NCBI RefSeq assembly: GCF_030848305.1
Contig: NZ_CP114598.1
Coordinates: 744,001-808,000 of the forward strand
Source of the DNA: Akkermansia muciniphila
GTDB lineage: Bacteria; Verrucomicrobiota; Verrucomicrobiia; Verrucomicrobiales; Akkermansiaceae
Length of the DNA: 64,000 nucleotides
Direction of reading: 5' to 3'
The number at the start of each line of letters is the position of its first letter. The first letter of the stretch is position 1. Of the stretch, positions 1 to 8,187 are shown one piece after another. Below the pieces are notes generated by a model, which was not told the origin of the DNA, searched no databases, and saw only the letters and a program-made list of their open reading frames with translations. Position numbers and translations under genes: made by a program.

Positions 1-141
1 GTCTGCCAATACCAGCAACAGGGAATCATCCCCGGTCAGAATGGAAAAGGAATCCTGCTGGTTTTCGCGGGCGCCCAGAATTTGGTCTCCACACAATCCG
101 GAAACCTGAAAAGACCCTTGATAAAAAGACTGCTGCATCAT
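1..141 (-). CDS. PP2C-type protein phosphatase, N-terminal fragment (runs off left edge)
   Basis: The minus strand reads from two adjacent ATG codons (141-139 and 138-136) to the window edge without a stop. The 47 visible residues have the opening layout of bacterial PP2C Ser/Thr phosphatases: a GARENQQDSF stretch matching the usual R-x-x-NQD start, followed by a hydrophobic strand LLLVLAD, whose Asp would be the first metal-binding Asp of the DG motif. In this family the enzyme dephosphorylates Ser/Thr kinase targets using Mn or Mg. The rest of the gene, and so the identity of the catalytic domain, is outside the window. No clear Shine-Dalgarno is seen. Confidence 0.6.
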   Translation of the reverse strand, partial: MMQQSFYQGSFQVSGLCGDQILGARENQQDSFSILTGDDSLLLVLAD

Positions 142-255
142 GATAATGAAATACTATACTACAGCACAGCCGCCGGAATAAAGAAAGAATGTCAAAAAAA
201 CCTGACTGGATTTCTGGAATGCTTTTTCCAGAGGCCATGAATGAACGCCGCATCC

Positions 256-807
256 TCAGCCGCTCCCCAGATACACCACAGTTTCATTCGGAACCGTAAC
301 GCGTCCCTCCGTTTCAAACCGGTCAAACAACCTTTCCAGGGCGTCCAGCCAGGAGGACCGCTCTTCCCCTCCCTCCGTCAGGGCATAGGAGGCGGACATC
401 ATGCGGCGGAGATACTGCTCCCGCGTGTAGGACAAATCATTTGGGAAGCGGAATACCCGGAAACGGTGGTTGAAAAACGCTCCAATGCTGTCCGTCAACG
501 TCGCCAGGCCGCCACTGAATCCATCAAAGCGCGGACAGTAAAGACGGTGGATATCCCCTTCCTCCCGGACAACGGGACTGTCTTCCACCCTGGAGTTCCA
601 AATCAGGGCGACCCTGCCGCCTCTGGATAAAATACGGCGGCATTCCCTCTTGAACGCGGCGGCGTCAAACCAGTGGAATGACTGCGCCGCCGTCACCAGA
701 TCCACCGAAGCTCCGGGGAGCCCGGTGCGCTCCGCCGTTCCCTTCACGGAATGAAAATGGGGAAAAGCAGCCAGCCGTCTCTCCGATTCCTCCTTGCCCG
801 GTGACCG
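256..807 (-). pseudogene. Class I SAM-dependent methyltransferase, N-terminally truncated
   Basis: The frame is open from just after an in-frame TGA (810-808) to the stop at 256. It encodes the C-terminal two thirds of a Methyltransf_11-type enzyme: a KGTAERTGLP segment, the AAQSFHWFD motif found after SAM motif II, a KRECRRIL helix and the strand RVALIWN, ending in the family's usual C-terminal helical region. The first 80 to 90 residues expected in this family, including the glycine-rich SAM-binding motif I, are missing. The upstream sequence does not supply them in any frame I checked. No good start codon exists except GTG at 747. I read it as a decayed gene; a short functional protein without motif I is unlikely. 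Confidence 0.65.
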
Positions 808-1004
808 TCATGCAGAAAGGCAGGCGGGAAAGATTGCGTTCCTTGCTCATTCCCCGGCAACATGGGCGGAGCAGCCCCTACAGATGGCTTTACAAGTCCT
901 TCATGAACTTTTAGTATCCGGATCAGGCCCGCCTTTCCCGGATTGCGTCCTGACTACGGGAAAAACGAGCATCTGCGGGTTTCATTTTTCAGACAGCGCC
1001 GCCC

Positions 1005-2939
1005 ATGTTCGGATATTACAGACTTGCCTCCGCCGTCCCCCAGCTCCGCGTGGCTGATGTGGACTACAATGTCAACCAACTTACGGAGGGATTCCGGAAA
1101 GCCGCGGAACAGCAGGCGGCGGCCGTCGTTTTCCCGGAACTGTGCATTACGGGCTATTCCTGTGGAGACCTTTTTTTCCAGCCGAACCTGAGGAAAGCGG
1201 CCCTGGACGGTCTGCTCCGCTTTGCGGAAGCCACGGAAGGCTCCGGCACGATTGCCGTGGTGGGCCTGCCTTTCCTTCATGAAGACGCCCTGTACAATAC
1301 GGCGGCGATAGTTCAGTCCGGCCGCATTCTGGCGCTGGTGCCCAAAACCGTGCTCCCCAACTACCGGGAATTCTACGAAAAGCGTCAATTCACCTCCGGC
1401 AAGGAATTGGGTACAGGGGTGAAGGACGTCACAGTCAATGGGATGCGTATCCCGTTCGGGACGGGAATCGTTTTTCATGAAGAATCCTCTCCCTTCAGTT
1501 TTGGCGTGGAAATATGCGAAGACCTGTGGAGCGTCATTCCTCCCAGTTCCCAACTGGCTCTTCTGGGGGCCAGAGCCATTCTCAACCCTTCCGCAGGAAC
1601 GGAACTCACAGGCAAGGCAGCATACAGGAGGGAACTGGTCAGACAGCAGAGCGGCAGATGCCTCTGCGCCTATGTCCTTTCCTCCGCAGGTGTGCATGAA
1701 TCCACCACGGACACCGTATTCGGCGGCCATTCCCTCATTGCGGACAACGGCAGGCCAGCAGCGGAGGGGGAACGGTTCTGCAGGGAAAGTACCCTCATCT
1801 TTGCGGACGTGGATTTTGAACGGCTGGAGGCGGCGCGCCTCTCTGAAAGCTCCTTCAATGACAGCAAATCCCTTTTCCCCGCCGGGAACGCCCTGCATCT
1901 GGTCCTGCCGGAACAGGTTCCCGGAGCGCCCGGCCTGGAATACGCTTTCAACCCGGCACGGCCCTTCCTGCCTTCTCCGTCCCGCCGCCGGGAACGGTGT
2001 GAGGAAATCATCTCCATCCAAACGGCAGGTCTGGCCAAAAGAATGGAATATACCTGCGCGCAACGGCTCGTCATCGGCATCTCCGGCGGGCTGGACTCCA
2101 CACTGGCCCTGCTCATCAGCGCCCGCGCCTGCCGGGCGCTGAAGCGGCCGGCCTCGGACATTCTGGCCGTGACGATGCCCGGCTTCGGCACCACGGACAG
2201 AACCCATGATAATGCCGTAACCATGTGCCGCCTTCTGGGCGTGGAACTCCGGGAAATCCCCATCTCGGAATGCTGCCTCCGGCACTTCGCCGACATCGGG
2301 CACGACCCCGCCGAACGTACCACCACTTATGAAAACGTCCAGGCCCGCGAACGCACGCAAATTCTGATGGATCTGGCCAATAAAATCGGGGGGCTGGTCG
2401 TGGGAACAGGGGACCTGTCGGAAATTGCTCTGGGATGGAGCACCTACAATGGGGACCACATGTCCATGTACGCGGTCAACTGCTCCATTCCGAAAACGCT
2501 GATACGCTGCCTCATTGAACACATCGCGGAAGGATCATCCCCGGAACTGGCAGCAACCCTTGCGGACATCAACAGCACCCCCGTCAGTCCGGAACTCCTG
2601 CCGCCGTCGGACGACGGCACCATTGAACAGAAAACGGAAGACGTGCTTGGGCCTTACGACCTGCACGACTTTTTCCTCTTCCACTTCATCAAATACGGGG
2701 CGGAACCGGATAAAATCCTGTACCTGGCGGAACATGCCTTCCGCGGCGAATTTCAGCCGGACTTCATCCGCCGCTGCCTCGGCATCTTCATCCGCCGTTT
2801 CTTCCGTCAGCAATTCAAGCGCAGCTGCATGCCGGACGGCCCCAAGGTGGGCACCATTTCCCTTTCCCCGCGCGGGGACTGGCGCATGCCTTCCGACGCC
2901 TGCGGGACCGTGTGGGAAAAAGCCATCTCCCACTACTGA
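1005..2939 (+). CDS. nadE: Glutamine-dependent NAD+ synthetase
   Basis: Converts deamido-NAD to NAD+ with ATP, taking ammonia from glutamine, as the last step of NAD biosynthesis in the cytoplasm. The 644-residue length fits the two-domain form. The N-terminal nitrilase-type glutaminase domain has its triad at E45 (PELCITGYS), K114 (VPKTVLPNY) and C171 (VEICEDLW). The C-terminal synthetase domain carries the PP-loop SGGLDSTLALL near residue 360 and a GTGDLSEIALGW segment used for NAD-analogue binding. The gene stands alone on the plus strand and converges with the exporter gene at 3007. I chose the ATG at 1005 because the conserved domain starts within the first ten residues. Confidence 0.95.
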   Translation: MFGYYRLASAVPQLRVADVDYNVNQLTEGFRKAAEQQAAAVVFPELCITGYSCGDLFFQPNLRKAALDGLLRFAEATEGSGTIAVVGLPFLHEDALYNTAAIVQSGRILALVPKTVLPNYREFYEKRQFTSGKELGTGVKDVTVNGMRIPFGTGIVFHEESSPFSFGVEICEDLWSVIPPSSQLALLGARAILNPSAGTELTGKAAYRRELVRQQSGRCLCAYVLSSAGVHESTTDTVFGGHSLIADNGRPAAEGERFCRESTLIFADVDFERLEAARLSESSFNDSKSLFPAGNALHLVLPEQVPGAPGLEYAFNPARPFLPSPSRRRERCEEIISIQTAGLAKRMEYTCAQRLVIGISGGLDSTLALLISARACRALKRPASDILAVTMPGFGTTDRTHDNAVTMCRLLGVELREIPISECCLRHFADIGHDPAERTTTYENVQARERTQILMDLANKIGGLVVGTGDLSEIALGWSTYNGDHMSMYAVNCSIPKTLIRCLIEHIAEGSSPELAATLADINSTPVSPELLPPSDDGTIEQKTEDVLGPYDLHDFFLFHFIKYGAEPDKILYLAEHAFRGEFQPDFIRRCLGIFIRRFFRQQFKRSCMPDGPKVGTISLSPRGDWRMPSDACGTVWEKAISHY

Positions 2940-3006
2940 GACCTCCTATCCGGAAAGCTGCGGAACCGGCTTTTCCCGGAACCCGGCAAGGATGCCAAAG
3001 GCTGCA

Positions 3007-3342
3007 TCAATGCCCGGGGGCCAGCTTCAACCCGATAATGCCTATCAGAAGGAAGGAGGCCGCCAGCATGCGCCAGATATTGGTGGAATCCCCGAACCAC
3101 AGAATGCCAATCAGGAACGTTCCCAGCGCGCCAATGCCGGTCCACACCGCATAAGCAGTACCGATGGGGATGCTCCGCTGGGCAAGCCACAAAAGAAAAC
3201 CGCTCAGAACCATGCTGAAAACGGAGCAGGCGATGCAGGCGGCGAATTTGCCGGGCCCTGTGCCGGGCGTTTGAGAAAGTTTGAAACCCAGAGGCCACCC
3301 GATCTCGCAGAGACCGGCCAACACCAGATAAATCCAGGACAT
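3007..3342 (-). CDS. SMR-family transporter, SugE/Gdx type
   Basis: A 111-residue protein with four hydrophobic helices, the usual size for small multidrug resistance transporters, which work as antiparallel dimers in the inner membrane. E13 in the sequence AGLCEIGWPLGFKLS is the proton- and substrate-coupling Glu of the family. The GTAYAVWTGIGALG signature and the Gly/Trp pattern place it in the SugE/Gdx branch, known to export guanidinium, rather than the broad EmrE branch. The frame is open upstream to a TTG at 3555, but the ATG at 3342 is where family homology begins. I looked for a guanidine riboswitch upstream and saw none. The proposed outer transposon begins about 120 bp upstream of this start. 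Confidence 0.85.
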   Translation of the reverse strand: MSWIYLVLAGLCEIGWPLGFKLSQTPGTGPGKFAACIACSVFSMVLSGFLLWLAQRSIPIGTAYAVWTGIGALGTFLIGILWFGDSTNIWRMLAASFLLIGIIGLKLAPGH

Positions 3343-3462
3343 ATATTGAAACGGGAAATCACCTTCCGCTCGCCGGCCTTCCCGAACGGAAAAAGCTCCA
3401 AGGGCAACGGATGCCTTGCAGAATATCTGCCCGGCGTTTCCGATCAAGGCAATAATTTTTTG

Positions 3463-3494
3463 CGGAATTATCCCTTTTAGTCTTGTTACCCCTC
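3463..3494 (+). repeat. Left terminal inverted repeat of the proposed outer element
   Basis: Begins CGGAATTATCCC and includes TCTTGTTACCCC. It matches the complement of 11932-11963 at 24 of 32 positions without gaps. The preceding ATTTTTTG (3455-3462) is the candidate left target duplication. The repeat was first noticed because both ends encode a GVTRLK.I.P-like peptide when read outward. Confidence 0.55.
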
Positions 3495-3523
3495 TCCTAC
3501 TTCGTAGGAAGAGGAATAAAAAA

Positions 3524-3551
3524 GCTCCTTCTTTTTGGAAGGAGCCTTTTT
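3524..3551 (-). terminator. Rho-independent terminator for the 4211-3576 gene pair
   Basis: An 8-bp perfect stem (3524-3531 with 3538-3545, arms GCTCCTTC and GAAGGAGC) has a six-base loop. Read on the minus strand it is followed by a run of T (complement of the A run before 3524). On the plus strand it is followed by TTTTT, so it could work both ways. Confidence 0.8.
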
Positions 3552-3575
3552 GCAAATAAATTTCTATAGAGGTTT

Positions 3576-4211
3576 TTACGTTTGCTGTAGATTCGCTATT
3601 TCATTCTCTAATTTCCCTATTTCTGTTTCTAATATGGATTGAGAATTAGGATTATTCAAATTTATTTTATCTTCTATTTTTTCAGATATTTCGAATTCTA
3701 TAATTTTACCAATATTCTCTTGTTTTATTAACCTAAATTCAAAATAACTAATACAGATAAAAACTGTAGGAAAGAAAAGAATCCATGATAAATAATATGC
3801 TTCACAATCTGTACAATCGCGATGTATAAGCATCACTGACGCAAGAATAGAAATAATAGAAAGTATGACAGCAATTTTCCTCACCTTCATGACTACGGCT
3901 GAAACTATTCCTTCAATTTCAGAATTTACATCTTCTCTAATATTAGCGGGAAATCTATTTCCTAATTTTTGAGTAAATTCTGATTTAATTTTATTGAAAA
4001 TTTTATCATGAAGGGCTTTTTTCCCATCTTCTGTAAGCGCTGTAAATATAGAAGTCAATGTGCACAAAGTGATTACCGTTTGTAAAATTGCTAAACGATA
4101 ACCATTACCTTGGCAATGCTCCTTTTCTATACACAAGGCAATACAAAAAATTAAAAATAATGACAACAGGCTACACAAAAATACAGTCCAATAGAATCTT
4201 TTCGTCAACAT
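3576..4211 (-). CDS. Four-helix membrane protein with coiled-coil tail, partner of 4221-4745 (function unknown)
   Basis: I do not recognise a named family. The 211-residue protein has hydrophobic segments at about 7-27, 40-58, 112-130 and 143-157. A soluble charged stretch (60-110) separates the two hairpins, and the C-terminal tail (165-211) is rich in E, K and I/L with heptad-like spacing, suggesting a coiled coil. It starts 9 bp after the stop of the PLD-like gene and is followed by a terminator, so the two form one transcription unit. Base composition is strongly AT-rich compared with nadE and the sialidase. A soluble sensor-like protein coupled to a small membrane protein within a mobile element resembles many two-gene anti-phage modules. 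That comparison is an inference only. Confidence 0.6.
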   Translation of the reverse strand: MLTKRFYWTVFLCSLLSLFLIFCIALCIEKEHCQGNGYRLAILQTVITLCTLTSIFTALTEDGKKALHDKIFNKIKSEFTQKLGNRFPANIREDVNSEIEGIVSAVVMKVRKIAVILSIISILASVMLIHRDCTDCEAYYLSWILFFPTVFICISYFEFRLIKQENIGKIIEFEISEKIEDKINLNNPNSQSILETEIGKLENEIANLQQT

Positions 4212-4220
4212 TCTTAAAAA

Positions 4221-4745
4221 TTAGCAAGCTATATTTTTGATAGAGTCTAAAAGACTATTAAGCTTATGCGTAGTAGCTTCGTCGTTCCAAGATGCCTCTG
4301 CTTTTCTCTCATCTGGATTATATTCAAAACGGAATTTATTAGAGTCTACTATGCATATATTATGATTCAGACCAACACCTTTATTTTTTTCAAAAGAAAC
4401 AAGATTGGCATATATAGGGGCTTCCAATAACGAAACCAAAAGAGAACTATCTTTGTCAGGGTTCTCTTTTTGAATCATAATATCAAAACATACATTTCTA
4501 TCTAAAGCTTTTTTAATAGCATAAACGAGTTCAAAATCATTATAAATTTCATGATTTAAACTACGAGCAAAGATACGAACACTATTTTCTGCTGAATTAA
4601 TAAATTCAGTCAATACGACCTTGGCATCACCTGTTGAATCATTGAAAAAATGACGCTTATCAGCTACATTTTTCATAGCTTCAACATAGACTTTATATAT
4701 ATTATCAGACATGATGATTACATGGGTATCAAAAAATGTGACCAC
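4221..4745 (-). CDS. Small PLD-like-fold protein (degenerate HKD), cargo gene of unknown function
   Basis: A soluble protein of 163 to 174 residues. The secondary-structure pattern (strand SVRIFARSL, helix DFELVYAIKKALD, strand VCFDIMIQ, then HNICIVDSNKFRFE) resembles the half-domain of phospholipase D-like proteins. Compared with the HxKx4D motif, only the Asp is kept (D123 when numbered from the internal Met); the His and Lys positions are both Asn. Catalysis by the usual route is therefore unlikely, and a ligand-sensing role is possible. Start choice is open: GTG at 4745 lies 13 bases after a GGAGGAG, while ATG at 4712 (MSDNIYK) has no clear ribosome site. It is the first main gene of a pair with the membrane protein 9 bp downstream. 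The PLD relation is from pattern only. Confidence 0.5.
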   Translation of the reverse strand: MVTFFDTHVIIMSDNIYKVYVEAMKNVADKRHFFNDSTGDAKVVLTEFINSAENSVRIFARSLNHEIYNDFELVYAIKKALDRNVCFDIMIQKENPDKDSSLLVSLLEAPIYANLVSFEKNKGVGLNHNICIVDSNKFRFEYNPDERKAEASWNDEATTHKLNSLLDSIKNIAC

Positions 4746-4857
4746 ACAAGCGTAACTTCTCCTCCAAGACAGTCAAGCTTTTCCTGTTATTTTTATGACG
4801 TTTAGAATGTTTGCTCTCTAAAAAATTACACTCTTTAGCAATTTCATTTGATAGCAT
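4729..4857 (-). CDS. Possible 42-residue basic small protein upstream of the PLD-like gene
   Basis: An ATG at 4857 preceded by AGGAAC at suitable spacing opens a 42-codon frame rich in Lys, Asn and Ser. It ends 17 bases inside the downstream gene if that gene starts at 4745. It contains the GGAGGAG that may serve the downstream start, so it could be a coupling or leader ORF. There is no homology call. It may be chance in AT-rich DNA. Confidence 0.25.
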   Translation of the reverse strand: MLSNEIAKECNFLESKHSKRHKNNRKSLTVLEEKLRLCGHIF

Positions 4858-4957
4858 TTTGTTCCTGTTATTCCTGTTGGATTTGACTCTTATTGAATGC
4901 TATCCGTTCATCTGATGCCAGTGGTATTTCCTTATGTCTCAAATAGCTTCTAACAAA

Positions 4958-4965
4958 TAAAAAAA
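4958..4965 (+). repeat. Target-site duplication, left copy (TAAAAAAA)
   Basis: The eight bases TAAAAAAA directly before the left inverted repeat are repeated exactly at 9483-9490, directly after the right one. Eight base pairs is the duplication length known for IS1595-family transposition. Confidence 0.9.
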
Positions 4966-5020
4966 GGCTCTGTCCTACCAAATAGGTGCAGGAATGTATC
5001 TCATTCCAAGCGTTAGGTGC
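4966..5020 (+). repeat. Left terminal inverted repeat (55 bp) of the RM transposon
   Basis: Starts GGCTCTGTCCTACC; the first 28 bases are identical to the complement of the right end. A variable stretch of about ten bases follows, then a second shared block, CCAAGCGTTAGGTGC. This two-block layout suggests separate cleavage and binding segments for the transposase. Confidence 0.93.
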
Positions 5021-5049
5021 AGCCCACTCACAATCTTCATAAGCAAATC

Positions 5050-5077
5050 TCCCCACCATCGTCATTGACAGTGGGGA
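5050..5077. terminator. Hairpin downstream of the specificity gene, near the left transposon end
   Basis: A 7-bp stem (TCCCCAC 5050-5056 with GTGGGGA 5071-5077) with a 14-base loop, followed on the plus strand by TTTTTATT. The T run is oriented to stop transcripts entering from outside the left end. On the minus strand, after the specificity gene, there is no good T run. It may insulate the transposon from read-through. Confidence 0.45.
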
Positions 5078-5094
5078 TTTTTATTGTAACAATT

Positions 5095-6165
5095 TTACAA
5101 ATTTTCTAATTTATCGCCAGCAGGAAGAGACTTAATGTAATCTTCCATGTATTGCCAATCTGGATTCCCTTGCTTGTCTGACGGAAGCCATATCTCAGAT
5201 TCTTCCATGCGGTCTAATTTCCATTTTCTACCATAGGAAAAACGGTATTTTTCATTACGTATTACCGTGCAGATAAAAAGACCAATAGCAGGGTTCAATT
5301 CCCATCCATTAGGATAAAGAACATTGACATCATCAGAAGCCCAAAATGGAACAGGCTGATAAAATGCTTCACCTACCGACCCATTATAATTTATTGTTAT
5401 TACATTTCCTGAATGTATAGGCTGTTCATCAATATAGGCAGATACGCCATTACTGCTATCTATTGCTCCTATGAATGGTAACTTGCCCTCTACCTTATCA
5501 GCATCAGTCAAACGTTTGCCTTTTTGTAAATGAAACAAACTTCCAATTCTGAACTTCTTCCACTGTATTATACTTCGTAATAGTTCATTCTCTCCCCTCT
5601 CTCTAACTAACAATTGTTTTATTTTCAAAAGCGGGTCGCTATTATGACATGATGCTGTATTGTCTAATTTGGATAAACAGACATTTAATGATGGAAGTTC
5701 TTTTACATAACTTTCCATGTATTCCCAATCTGGCTCTTCGCAATTATTCACAGGTAATGAAATTTCCAATCTCTTAATTACACTGCTGTATACTGCTCGC
5801 CCATAATTAAAACGATAACGCTCGCCGTTTATGACGGAGCAAAGATACAATCCTTTATAAACATTCATGTGAAAACGAGGAATAAGAATGTTTACCCTCC
5901 CGTGGGAAACTGCATAAAATTTTTGCGAATGGAAATATGCCTTGCAAAACATATCTACTGTTATAGCATTTGCAGGAAACATTTGTGCTTTCCCATCTCC
6001 TACGCCGTCTACATATCCCACAACACCATTATTAGTGTCACCTGCTGACACCAATGGAATGTAACCTGTTTCTGGTGACGAAATCGTATGTGATTCTTTC
6101 AAGTCCCCTTTTGACAATTCAACATCAAATAATTGACCTATCTTGAACTTTTTGTATTTTATCAT
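5095..6165 (-). CDS. Restriction-modification specificity (S/B) subunit with two target-recognition domains
   Basis: The 356-residue protein has two related halves. The first starts KKFKIGQLFDVELSKGD and contains a TNNGVVGY segment; the second starts KKFRIGSLFHLQKGKRL with PFIGAIDSSNGVSAY. Each ends in a similar helix: EPDWEYMESYVKELP in the first half and NPDWQYMEDYIKSLP in the second. This is the pattern of Type I HsdS and BcgI-type B subunits, in which each half reads one part of a split DNA target. Its ATG overlaps the stop of the methylase gene by 4 bases (ATGA), giving tight coupling. No separate HsdR or ATPase gene is present, which argues for a Type IIB/IIG system. The target sequence cannot be predicted from here. 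Confidence 0.88.
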   Translation of the reverse strand: MIKYKKFKIGQLFDVELSKGDLKESHTISSPETGYIPLVSAGDTNNGVVGYVDGVGDGKAQMFPANAITVDMFCKAYFHSQKFYAVSHGRVNILIPRFHMNVYKGLYLCSVINGERYRFNYGRAVYSSVIKRLEISLPVNNCEEPDWEYMESYVKELPSLNVCLSKLDNTASCHNSDPLLKIKQLLVRERGENELLRSIIQWKKFRIGSLFHLQKGKRLTDADKVEGKLPFIGAIDSSNGVSAYIDEQPIHSGNVITINYNGSVGEAFYQPVPFWASDDVNVLYPNGWELNPAIGLFICTVIRNEKYRFSYGRKWKLDRMEESEIWLPSDKQGNPDWQYMEDYIKSLPAGDKLENL

Positions 6166-8018
6166 AATGCATTACTTGTTTGAATTTGAAATGCAATATA
6201 ATCTCTCAACACTTTTTCAAAGTCAGATTGTTGCAGTTGAGAGTAGTCTGTTTCCATATATGCTTCACATAGCCATTCTTCATCTGCTGTTACCTTTCTT
6301 ACTGCGGACATGCCTTCCACGCTGTGTTTCTTCCTATATAAGTCAAGCCAATGTTCCTCTATCTTATTCCATAATCCTTCTTCCTTTTCTACTCGCCCGT
6401 AATTCTTTCTTTTTACAAATCCATCATCCTTAAAGTAACCGAAGAAAGTCTCTTTGATAGGTGCAGACTCATGACGAACACCTAAATCAAATACCATGCA
6501 ACAGGCACACACAGTAGCACCAGGATGGAATACATCGTTAGGTAAAGAGAATACCGCATCTAAATGGTGTTTTTGTAGCATCCGTTCCTTAATTGCTCGA
6601 ATCTCCTTATCATTACCGATAGCGCACGCCATTGGTAGCAACGCAACTAATTTGCCCTTACCCACTGTATTAGCAATGTATTCAACAAAGTGGAAGCCTT
6701 TTGTTGGGTCTTCGTCTTTCTTCTTCCCTTTGCTCCATTTTTTTGTATAGGCTGGATGACATTTAATGCGTTGGGCATTATATGGGGGATTCATTAGAAC
6801 TGTGTTTATCTGAGCATCCTGTATCCAATCCTCCCGCTCAAAACAGTTAGCCTTTATCACATTTGAATTACCATCCCCATGAATTAACATATTCGTAGTA
6901 GATAATCCAAAGGCATAGTCTTCATCTTCGATGCCATATATTTGCTCTTTCTTCACCTTTTGTTCATCGGCGATGTTTCCATTGCAATCATCAATCGCTT
7001 CTGTCAATGCTCTTACCAAAAAAGCACCACTTCCGCAACAAGGGTCAAGAACTCGTGAATTTCTATTGACATTAGCTACTTTACACAAGAAATGAACGAT
7101 GTGGTCGGGCGTGAACGCCTGATTCTTATCCTTCTTGCCCACATACTTATTGAAGGTTGTAAAGAAAAGGTTAAGAATATCTTGCCCTCTACTGGTCTTA
7201 TCATTGATAAATGGTAAGATTTCCTTCTTAATCTTATCTAAAATTTCAATAAAATTCTCGCTTGATAATCTCTTTACCGACTGTGCTTCAAGGATATTAT
7301 TCTTCAATCGCGCTAACTTCTCACCTTTATGGAGATTATGTTCAAGCAGACCTTCCAAACAATCCTCCATTGAAGCAATAATTGCCTTTGTTGTTAAGCG
7401 GTTATAATCAAACTCCTCTGGTTTAAGGCGTTTTAATGCAAGTAGGCATGTTCCAACAAATTGGCTTCGTAACGCTTCTTCAATTCCCAATCCATGCAGT
7501 AATTCATTTAATTCATATGTACTACGAATTACTTTATCTTTGTTATTTTCCCTACCAAAGAAGACTTCTCTATAACCACTAAATGAGCGCAGTTCAGTCT
7601 CTTCCTTTAAGAAATTTTCCTCACAAACATCTCCTCGCCATACCATGATGCGATTATCGTTAGTATTAGCAAGAATGGCGATAATGCGATTATGTCTAAC
7701 TAAAACCTTTTCAAATTCTACATAGCATTGCAATTGCTGCATTGCTGCATCTAGGCAAGTATCATAATTCTGTTTTGTTTCAATGAGAACAGATACTCGG
7801 TCATCTGCAAATCTTAAATCCAGATTCTTATGAATTGTCCCATTGACAGTCACCAAATTTCTGTCAATCTTCTTCTTTTTCAGAAGTTCATTGTAACTCC
7901 ACTCATCGTTCTCAATATTACTTTGTAACTGAGTTCGCCCAACCGAGGCAATTACATCAACTCGGTTTCTGGAAAGTCTGCTACCCCCTCCAATCTGTTC
8001 ATTATCAATACTTCGCAT
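6162..8018 (-). CDS. Restriction nuclease-N6-adenine methyltransferase fusion (BcgI A-like)
   Basis: A 618-residue protein with two functional parts. The N-terminal part carries a PD-(D/E)xK-type nuclease signature, D67 in NLDLRF and E80-x-K82 in VLIETKQ, with an HsdR_N-like surrounding fold. The methylase part starts about residue 290 with NQAFTPDHIVHFLC, motif I DPCCGSGAF at 325-333 and motif IV NPPY at 410-413, typical of N6-adenine methylases. Together with a separate two-TRD subunit of 356 residues this matches the architecture of BcgI-like Type IIB enzymes, which cut on both sides of their site. It is read from a consensus promoter (8079-8051) with an AGGAAG ribosome site before the ATG. 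Similarity to BcgI is recalled, not searched. Confidence 0.88.
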   Translation of the reverse strand: MRSIDNEQIGGGSRLSRNRVDVIASVGRTQLQSNIENDEWSYNELLKKKKIDRNLVTVNGTIHKNLDLRFADDRVSVLIETKQNYDTCLDAAMQQLQCYVEFEKVLVRHNRIIAILANTNDNRIMVWRGDVCEENFLKEETELRSFSGYREVFFGRENNKDKVIRSTYELNELLHGLGIEEALRSQFVGTCLLALKRLKPEEFDYNRLTTKAIIASMEDCLEGLLEHNLHKGEKLARLKNNILEAQSVKRLSSENFIEILDKIKKEILPFINDKTSRGQDILNLFFTTFNKYVGKKDKNQAFTPDHIVHFLCKVANVNRNSRVLDPCCGSGAFLVRALTEAIDDCNGNIADEQKVKKEQIYGIEDEDYAFGLSTTNMLIHGDGNSNVIKANCFEREDWIQDAQINTVLMNPPYNAQRIKCHPAYTKKWSKGKKKDEDPTKGFHFVEYIANTVGKGKLVALLPMACAIGNDKEIRAIKERMLQKHHLDAVFSLPNDVFHPGATVCACCMVFDLGVRHESAPIKETFFGYFKDDGFVKRKNYGRVEKEEGLWNKIEEHWLDLYRKKHSVEGMSAVRKVTADEEWLCEAYMETDYSQLQQSDFEKVLRDYIAFQIQTSNAL

Positions 8019-8050
8019 AAATCTTCCTGCTTAACCCTCTTACTCTTCAT

Positions 8051-8079
8051 ATTATAACACTGTTCTTACTTACTGTCAA
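8051..8079 (-). promoter_or_regulatory. Consensus promoter of the RM genes
   Basis: On the minus strand TTGACA (8079-8074) and TATAAT (8056-8051) are separated by exactly 17 bases: a perfect sigma70-type match. The start codon lies at 8018, preceded by AGGAAG. Confidence 0.88.
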
Positions 8080-8136
8080 ACTGTTATTAAAAACCTGGAA
8101 TTCTTCTAATTTTTCTCATAACATATTAGAATTCTA

Positions 8137-8165
8137 TTGACAATACTGTTTCAATAGCGTATAAT
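8137..8165 (+). promoter_or_regulatory. Consensus promoter of the transposase gene
   Basis: TTGACA (8137-8142) and TATAAT (8160-8165) with a 17-base spacer, again a perfect match. The transposase ATG is at 8188 with AAAAGG upstream. Copies of ACTGTT occur in both promoters (for example 8146-8151 and 8080-8085) and could be regulator contacts; this is weak. Confidence 0.88.
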
Positions 8166-8187
8166 TCTTTTGTAAAGAAAAGGAATT

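Noticed and set aside
954-2522. A 522-codon open frame antisense to nadE, and similar long antisense frames under leuC, recA, murD and others
   Set aside because: High-GC coding sequence leaves long open antisense frames; these lack family motifs, and the sense strand is clearly the real gene.
3343-3462. A possible guanidine riboswitch before the SugE/Gdx-type exporter
   Set aside because: None of the conserved ykkC, mini-ykkC (ACGR loops) or type III features is visible, and the region is only 120 bp long before the transposon end.
3448-3462. Extension of the outer inverted repeat to a GG start at 3448 and 11978
   Set aside because: Only 3 of 15 bases match and the flanks give no target duplication; the end at 3463/11963 fits better.
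4868-5065. A 65-codon minus-strand frame crossing the left transposon end
   Set aside because: It runs through the inverted repeat and exists only because of the insertion; no ribosome site or homology.
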